DNA of 49,231 nt from Paramacrobiotus richtersi. Taxonomy: Eukaryota; Tardigrada; Eutardigrada; Parachela; Macrobiotidae. Position numbers and translations under genes: made by a program. Positions 43,765 through 49,231 of this stretch are shown piece by piece. Location of the stretch: assembly GCA_034698045.1 (NCBI GenBank), contig JAQGAU010000045.1, forward strand, positions 1 through 49,231, given 5' to 3'. The notes under the pieces were generated by a model. It searched no databases and was not told the origin of the DNA. It worked only from the letters and a program-made list of their open reading frames with translations. How positions within the stretch are numbered: the stretch's first letter is position 1; every line of letters starts with the position of its first letter.

Positions 43765-45478
43765 AGGATTATGACGTATGCACAGCTAATAATTATGTAG
43801 ACGGTGCAGCCGTATTAAGATTTAAACTGACCACATCTGACACCTTAATTCCGCAATCGAGACAATCAAACGCGAATCTTGCACACATGAAATGCATAAG
43901 TACGTATGGACGAAAAACTACGTCAACCTCCGTAGCAGACACACAGAATGCGTTTGATGCTGTCCACTTCTTAATTCTAAGTGTAGATAACCTCCGGTGT
44001 GTCGCTGTTATAGTGTTTATCGATCTGATTTAGACATTTGTCCCAATACGTACTTAAGGTTGGAATTATTGGCTCAAAAAGCAAGATCCATATCTGTAGT
44101 CTACGTGAGGTGTCCCCGTCGTTTTGTAGACTTCTGTGCTAACTAAACACAGTCACAACTCTTTCTGTTGCGTCGATCTGAACCATTAGTAGTTTGATAT
44201 TTCTCTGTGACTCATCTTTCGTGATATTCTGTACCACATTCAAAGGATCTTGGAGTTACAGAAAATACTCACAAACACATAGGGAAGAAATACCAATCTG
44301 GAACAAAAGACTGCGCTAGTGAGCGCGAACAGTCTTAGTTTGCACGTTTGCGCGCTTATTCCTGCCGACCGCCTGTTATCTGATGGCTGATGCAAAAACA
44401 CCTTCTACTGCCGCTTCAGCGGTTTTTAGTCGGCATAAAGGTTTTATGCCATTTCAAACAACTACTACATCATATGACAGAAGCGGGCCTAAGTAAGGAT
44501 CGTTTCGTCACAACTCGAAATCGACATTTCTGCAGATCCTGATAGAGCTCGATGAGCTGTACAGGATGCAGCTGTCTGCGGGCAGTTCCGGTTAACGGCT
44601 GCCAAGATATCCGCCGCCCCAGTGCGATCAACCTGGGCGGTTGGTAAAATGGGCGGTAGCTGGAAAAGTCAGACCAAATAACGGTCACCACAGCAACCGC
44701 CTTGGCTGCTCAACTTCAGGCTTAAATATCTCAGCAACCAATTAGCGGATTGATTAGCTTGATACACCAATCGAAATCCCGCGTTTTACTCTACGATCCA
44801 ATATGAAAAGTACAGATCCGTCCCCCAGAGTTGTAGAAATACCCCTAACGCTCTCTTGAACAGTGCCGTATGACGTCACGGTCCTTATTTTATGGGCCTG
44901 TTCTGTCATTTGTTTATTTCGTTTGACTTCGCCTGACAGTTTCCACATTCAAATTAGCTCTGCTTTGGTCAAACGTTTAAGGTTCTAAGGATGGTCGTTT
45001 GTGGTAGCCATTGAGCGTGCGTTGCGGTCCCAGCGCACCGCACGAGGTTTGACTTTATTTGTCTTATTCGGGCATTTCACCCGCTTAGCCCAAAACTGTT
45101 TTGCAGCTGCCATCTAGTATCAACGCTTTCAAGTACTGCAGCACACTTCCTGACGTCAATGTTTTCCGCTGATTTTTAGTTCTGTATCCGAAAAGCAAGC
45201 AGTGCAGATATTTCGGTTCTGTACTCCTGGGATTTCTCTCCGCGGAACATGATCAAAAGAAAAGACACCTTTCGGACAGAACAGGATCAATTGGCTTATG
45301 CTTTCTTATTTTTCTTATTGTTTTTCGTCGTTTCTTGGGGATCATAACACACACCGTAACGAGCATTACATGTGTTTGATGAAATAAGCCTAGAGACGCT
45401 TGACATATTAAAAAAATTTTTTTTGTAAAGGAATATTTTCTCTTTTATTCATTGAATTAAATAACTTCTTTCCTGTAG
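43765..45478. other. Intergenic or intronic, no supported gene
   Basis: Short frames only. The last 60 bases end in the acceptor CTTCTTTCCTGTAG, so part may be intron of the exon at 45479. Confidence 0.3.
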
Positions 45479-45839
45479 AACCGGCGGAAGGAGCAGCCGG
45501 AGAACATCACGATGCATATAGCGGAGAAACCACTGACAGCGTTAACAATGCAGTAAAATCGTCGAGTGACGAACACGATGCGAGAGTATTCCAAGCAACA
45601 GTCGAGCCGAATTTCGCATTGGCGGAAGAAATTCCAGTACACGGACAACCTGAACTGACTGAAGAAAAAGTCACCATGAACTCACTATACACGCCACCGG
45701 AGCTGCAGAAATGGAACGGGGACCAGATTTCTCTCTTGGAGATGAACTGCAAGAGATGGAAATAAAATCGAACACTTTATTCCTGACACCCAGCTCACAA
45801 TTCACGAACGTTTCAGACGAGGCAGTAAGCGCAAAATAA
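45479..45839 (+). CDS. Terminal exon of an unrecognised acidic protein, frame break
   Basis: After TTTCCTGTAG the frame PAEGAAGEHHDAYSGETTDS continues for about 75 codons through PNFALAEEIPVHGQPELTEE and YTPPELQKW, then leaves coding character. The frame one base over takes up MERGPDFSLGDELQEMEIKS and reaches TAA at 45837-45839. The switch near 45710 looks like a single-base indel. Composition is acidic and disordered; no family recognised. Upstream exons not located. Confidence 0.45.
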
Positions 45840-46074
45840 TGCTAGTTAACAAATTTGCAAACTGCTTTTAGAAGACCGCCAATGTTTATAGGTGCGCCTT
45901 GATTCGTCCCAGAAAAGTAAATTTCAGAAAGATTATCAACAACAGATAAAACACGAACGACGGGATTACTATACTACAACAAGGAATGAGATCCTCTCAA
46001 ACTGGGTTGCCTTGCGGCGCACCAGGATGCTATCGGCTGTTATGGTGGTACACAAGGTTACGTGGCTTATGCAG

Positions 46075-46370
46075 GAGAATTCGGAAACACAGACGAAGGT
46101 CACACTCATCAAGTTTATTCAACATTACAATGGGAAAGTCGTTCGTAAGGAAGAGGAAACAGTTTATCAGCTAGCTCGCTCGAAGAATGAAATGCGGATC
46201 ATCTTCCGATCTGGCAAGGCCGGTAAGCGGCCATGCTAATGCATGTGTGAGCAGCTATCAAGATCAAGGCTAGATAAAGTTAAGGGAAGTAGAGAGAACA
46301 GGAAAACACGTCTCAGTAAATGTACGACATACAGGAAGATCATTTTTTACGCTATACCCCCAACGTTAAG
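46075..46370 (+). repeat. Interspersed repeat R4, copy 2 (empty site)
   Basis: Matches the inverse of 32834-33130 and then, across GTACGACATA/CAGGAAGATCATT, the inverse of 31748-31715. It therefore shows the site before the TIR element of 31752-32830 inserted. The 115-codon + frame at 45892-46239 overlaps it and has no recognised domain. Confidence 0.75.
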
Positions 46371-46547
46371 CGTGAGAATTACTAGTCTCACAAGATAAAA
46401 ACAACAAAAACATCGTTAACAAAAATCCAGAGTTAGTTTACTGAGTGGGATCCAGGATCCAGGAAGTAAACTGTAAGTCCATTACCATCGGTTTCTCCGG
46501 AATGGTTCGGGAGGTTACTTCTTCTTACGGTTTCGGGATGATCGGCT

Positions 46548-47270
46548 TTACGTATCGTCACATTCGGGATTGTCATTTGACACAATAATTTTAGTACTGC
46601 GATTTGTCACGAAAATTCCATTTGCATATTTATTCGGTGTTAATGTCGGAAGCTTCTTTAAATTGCTGGAATCAGGTCCTTTTTCCATTCTCAAATCAGC
46701 TTCTTTTAATTTATCCGAATTATCGACATTTGCATTCAAAACATTCGACTGGCCTTTCACTTTTTCTGAATAATCGGTATTTCGTAGAAATGAACTGTAA
46801 CGTACTTCATTTCATCGTCTGAAAAAACGTTCTTCATTTCATCGTCTGAAGAAACGTTCTTTATTTCTCTTTCCTTCATAGTGTTTGTGGAACTGTAGGG
46901 ATCAGAATCATGAAAACTTCTTTCATTGCGGGATTCAAAACGTCTTTCGGATTTCGAATTGTACTGACGCTCACGACAAACATCTTTAAGGAATTCATCG
47001 TATTCACGCTGTGCACTTTTCAGTACATGATCAGGACATATTCGATGTATTTCGTTAATATTTCGATAGTTTACGTAACGACATTGACGGAAACTGTGCA
47101 TAAAATCTTTGCACAAGAAACAGAACAGTTTTCCAGTACGTAAACGATAAGAATCAAAATTAATTCTGCTTTTTGGAATGAACCATTTTGTAACGGGAAG
47201 ATCTCGTTCATATCTTTCAGCAGAATTGCTTCGACTTCTTGATCGATCGTGCCAGTTACTGCGGGACGGT
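46548..47270 (-). CDS. SR-rich protein with CCCH-like zinc-finger region
   Basis: After an acceptor ATTTGATTCTTCAG the - strand frame reads SRSNWHDRSRSRSNSAERY (RS dipeptides), then LFCFLCKDFMHSFRQCRYVN and ICPDHVLKSAQREYDEFLKD, then a charged region with a 27-bp tandem duplication (46806-46859, giving DDEMKNV FSDDEMKYV) and a stop at 46757. The neighbouring frame resumes as KVKGQSNVLNANVDNSDKLK to a stop near 46548, so one more frame break is likely. The RS run plus CCCH-like C-KDF-...-CRY suggests an RNA-processing protein of the ZC3H type, but the histidine expected after CRYV is Asn. Low-moderate confidence in function, fair in coding. Confidence 0.5.
46806..46859. repeat. 2 x 27-bp in-frame tandem repeat
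   Basis: TTCATTTCATCGTCTGAA-type unit twice, one mismatch. It lies inside the SR-rich ORF and duplicates nine residues. Confidence 0.7.
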
Positions 47271-47359
47271 CTGAAGAATCAAATGTTCGATTTAGTATAC
47301 CAATTGCGCAACACAAAAATCTGACTGACATTCGCTCTTTATGACTGACATCGTGCACA

Positions 47360-47665
47360 AGCCAGCTAAATTGTCAAAGTTGTCTGCAAAATTGCGTAAA
47401 TTCGCGTTGTCGGTGAGGGGCGTAGACGAAAACACACGACATGAATGGGCGTTCCCTGTCATGCCTGTAAAGCCGCTCGCTTACTTACAGAGAGCGCGTA
47501 AACTAGAATTTTGATTGGCTGCCTAAACATTTAATTTTGATCGAGCGTGACTGGCGCCAATGGGAAATTTTCCTTTCCCCACCGTAGCGGACTAAAGAGC
47601 TGATATAGTTCTACACTGAACGTTGCGTTTCAGTTTCTTGCGCATTTTCTCTGTTTCCTTCAGTA
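47360..47665. promoter_or_regulatory. Divergent intergenic region, likely shared promoter
   Basis: Separates the - strand SR-rich gene from the + strand gene starting at 47668. Contains TTTGATTGGCTG and GGCGCCAATGGG (CCAAT in both orientations). The + leader ends in pyrimidine-rich TCTGTTTCCTTCAG just before the ATG. No TATA box seen. Promoter role is inferred from layout. Confidence 0.4.
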
Positions 47666-47667
47666 AA

Positions 47668-49231
47668 ATGGAAGGGGAAGATTACCAGAACCATCCTGCC
47701 GAGAGTCTTGACGAAGAGACAGGCCCAGAGTTATCGGTATTCATCCGCACCTCACCACTAGAAGGGATTTGCTGTTGAACGGCTTCACGCTACCCTGCAA
47801 GCTGGGATCCCAGCAGCTGCCAGTAGTGTTGAGAGGGAGGTCTTGCAGTCGTCGAGCGCGCTTCCTGGAGGCAAGAAAAAGAGAAAGAACGCCCAGCCAA
47901 GGCGCCCACGAAAGCGTCCTGCTGCACCGGATTCCGAAGGTGGGGAACCCCCCGTATCAAAACCTGTCCGGAGGTCCCAGCCTCTGCCCAATGAGCAGAC
48001 GATGATAAAACTCCGAAATGTCACGGAAATAAATCCTTTCCAGTATGGCGGCAAGGACTGTAAGGAAGCCTGGGCTGAAGTCATCCTGAAGAGTCGGCCG
48101 ATGGAACTGGATGACGAAGGGAACGCCATCGAGCGTGCTGTACTGGACACGGACATTGCGTCTGTGAGAGTGCTCGTAACTCGCGAGGTGAAGCTGTTCA
48201 CCGAGCGTCACCAGCGGCCGCGCACGGGCACTGAAGAAGAGGCATTCAAAGAATGGGACCGACTCCTGGAGCAGATCAAAGAAGACATAGAAAATGGGTT
48301 TCTGCAGGTCAAAAATCCTGAAAAAGCAGCCAGGGAAGCCGGCTTAAAGTTGAGAATAGAGGCCCTACAAGTGGGAATGCGTACCGGCCTGACTAAAGAA
48401 GGATGGGACGACGAACAGGATCTCGGGGAGCTCCTTGACCATGATCTGGAAATGGCACTGACTGATGATCCGGATGAGATGGCGTTGAATTTACAGTTCA
48501 ACGGTAAGCTAGAAACATCTTAGATCTATTTTCCAATTGGCTACCCAATAATTTTATTGAAAATTACAATTGACCGTTTAAATCAAAAATAACCGGCTAC
48601 CCGGAAAGGTTATTGTTATCCCTTGGATTTTCATGAACAGATCTCTAAAGATGTTCAGATTGGGTTTCGGCATATGTTTATTTTTCGCATTTTGCATTTT
48701 GTTAGAGGATGAGATAGCTGTGTTCAACGATGACGGCACCGTGGAAGTAGCAACGGGATCCCGTGACATCCGGCTACCTAGAAACGACAACAAAATCAGC
48801 GAGGAAAAAACGGTTGATACCACTACTAACGGCCAGTCTGAAAAGCAGACAATTTCCAATAAAAGCGGACATAGCGCTTCTGTATCAGGCCAGCAGAAAA
48901 AACCGTAGCCGGAAAAGCTTCGGCAAAAAAGGCCCCGTGTCGCGTTGCCAGTGGATGCCAGCAGATGATGTCCACCTTTTCTGGATTGGCCAGAGCTGTG
49001 GACAAAATGGAACATGGGGATTTGGATAAAAATAAGCTGGACCAACTGGAGCGAGCAAAAGATCGGGCAGCCGAAAAAGAAGCTCAAGAGAAAGAAAGAG
49101 CGTTAAAAGAAAAAGGTATATAGACACGTTCTCCAGAGGTATATAGACAGCTTCGGGATGACAAACGGTCGTTCAGGTGGAGCAGGAGGGCAACGGGTCT
49201 GCAGTGGGATCGGGCGTCGGGGACGTTGGTC
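47668..49231 (+). CDS. Unrecognised nuclear-type protein, 5' part of gene
   Basis: ATG at 47668 begins MEGEDYQNHPAESLDEE. The frame meets a 25-nt GT...AG gap (47737-47761); beyond it the frame runs to 48503 with a basic KKKRK signal and a well-formed 200-residue region (IKLRNVTEINPF, EAWAEVILKSRPMELDDEGN, FKEWDRLLEQIKEDIENGF) and ends at GTAAGC. Intron 48504-48705 (202 nt) ends TTTTGTTAG. Exon 48706-49115 joins in phase; a frameshift lies at an A6 run (48897-48902), then a charged coiled-coil-like tract. A donor at 49116 pairs with an acceptor at 49176 (61 nt). The gene leaves the window. No family recognised; the frame breaks may be real or sequencing errors. Confidence 0.6.

Noticed and set aside
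47785..48201. - strand 138-codon ORF
   Set aside because: Shadow of the + strand exon, which has splice signals, a longer frame and protein-like composition.

Overview
This is a gene-poor, repeat-rich stretch of an animal nuclear genome. Coding segments are split by GT-AG introns (about 50, 63, 202, 204 and 215 bp can be delimited). The recognisable families are metazoan: a TGF-beta ligand, a MATH-BTB protein, an SLC17-type transporter, a leucine-rich-repeat protein and an SR/zinc-finger protein. Base composition is near-balanced and introns are mostly short, which suggests an invertebrate, perhaps an ecdysozoan such as a tardigrade. I cannot name the species. I saw no bacterial operon, CRISPR array, rRNA gene or convincing tRNA gene.

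Layout. 1-748: 3' end of an unrecognised + strand gene. 1.6-4.8 kb: an interspersed repeat family in three copies; one copy holds a nested TA-flanked MITE, and a second unrelated TA-flanked MITE lies at 6.4 kb. 7.0-8.3 kb (- strand): a decayed TGF-beta ligand gene of the myostatin/activin type; a partial direct duplicate lies at 10.3-10.6 kb. 13.0-15.0 kb: a 542-bp hAT-like element and a duplicated GC-rich repeat. 16.3-19.4 kb (+): proline-rich/acidic exons and the last exon of an LRR protein; a TTAA-flanked foldback sits in an intron, and an 863-bp hAT-like element with a 9-bp target duplication splits the LRR exon. 19.9-20.3 kb (-): an SLC17-like exon. 20.3-23.4 kb and 28.5-30.6 kb: two inverted copies of a 2 kb unit carrying a broken zinc-finger ORF, bracketing a broken MATH-BTB gene at 26.8-28.3 kb. 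31.7-32.8 kb: a 1,079-bp TIR element whose 3-bp target duplication is supported by a related empty site at 46.3 kb. 33.3-41.0 kb (-): a decayed Gypsy-type LTR element (gag, protease, RT, RNase H, integrase tail, env-like) with one LTR visible. 45.5-49.2 kb: an unassigned exon, an SR-rich gene on -, and a divergent, probably expressed unknown gene on + that runs off the window.

Main theme: nearly every host-like gene carries reading-frame damage (stops, frameshifts, insertions, partial duplication). Transposons are nested in introns, in exons and in one another. Either this is a gene graveyard in a transposon-dense region, or part of the damage is assembly error; read-level checks would separate these. 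Several insertions are well enough preserved (TIRs plus target duplications, one with an empty site, one dated by the reading frame it interrupts) to order the events.
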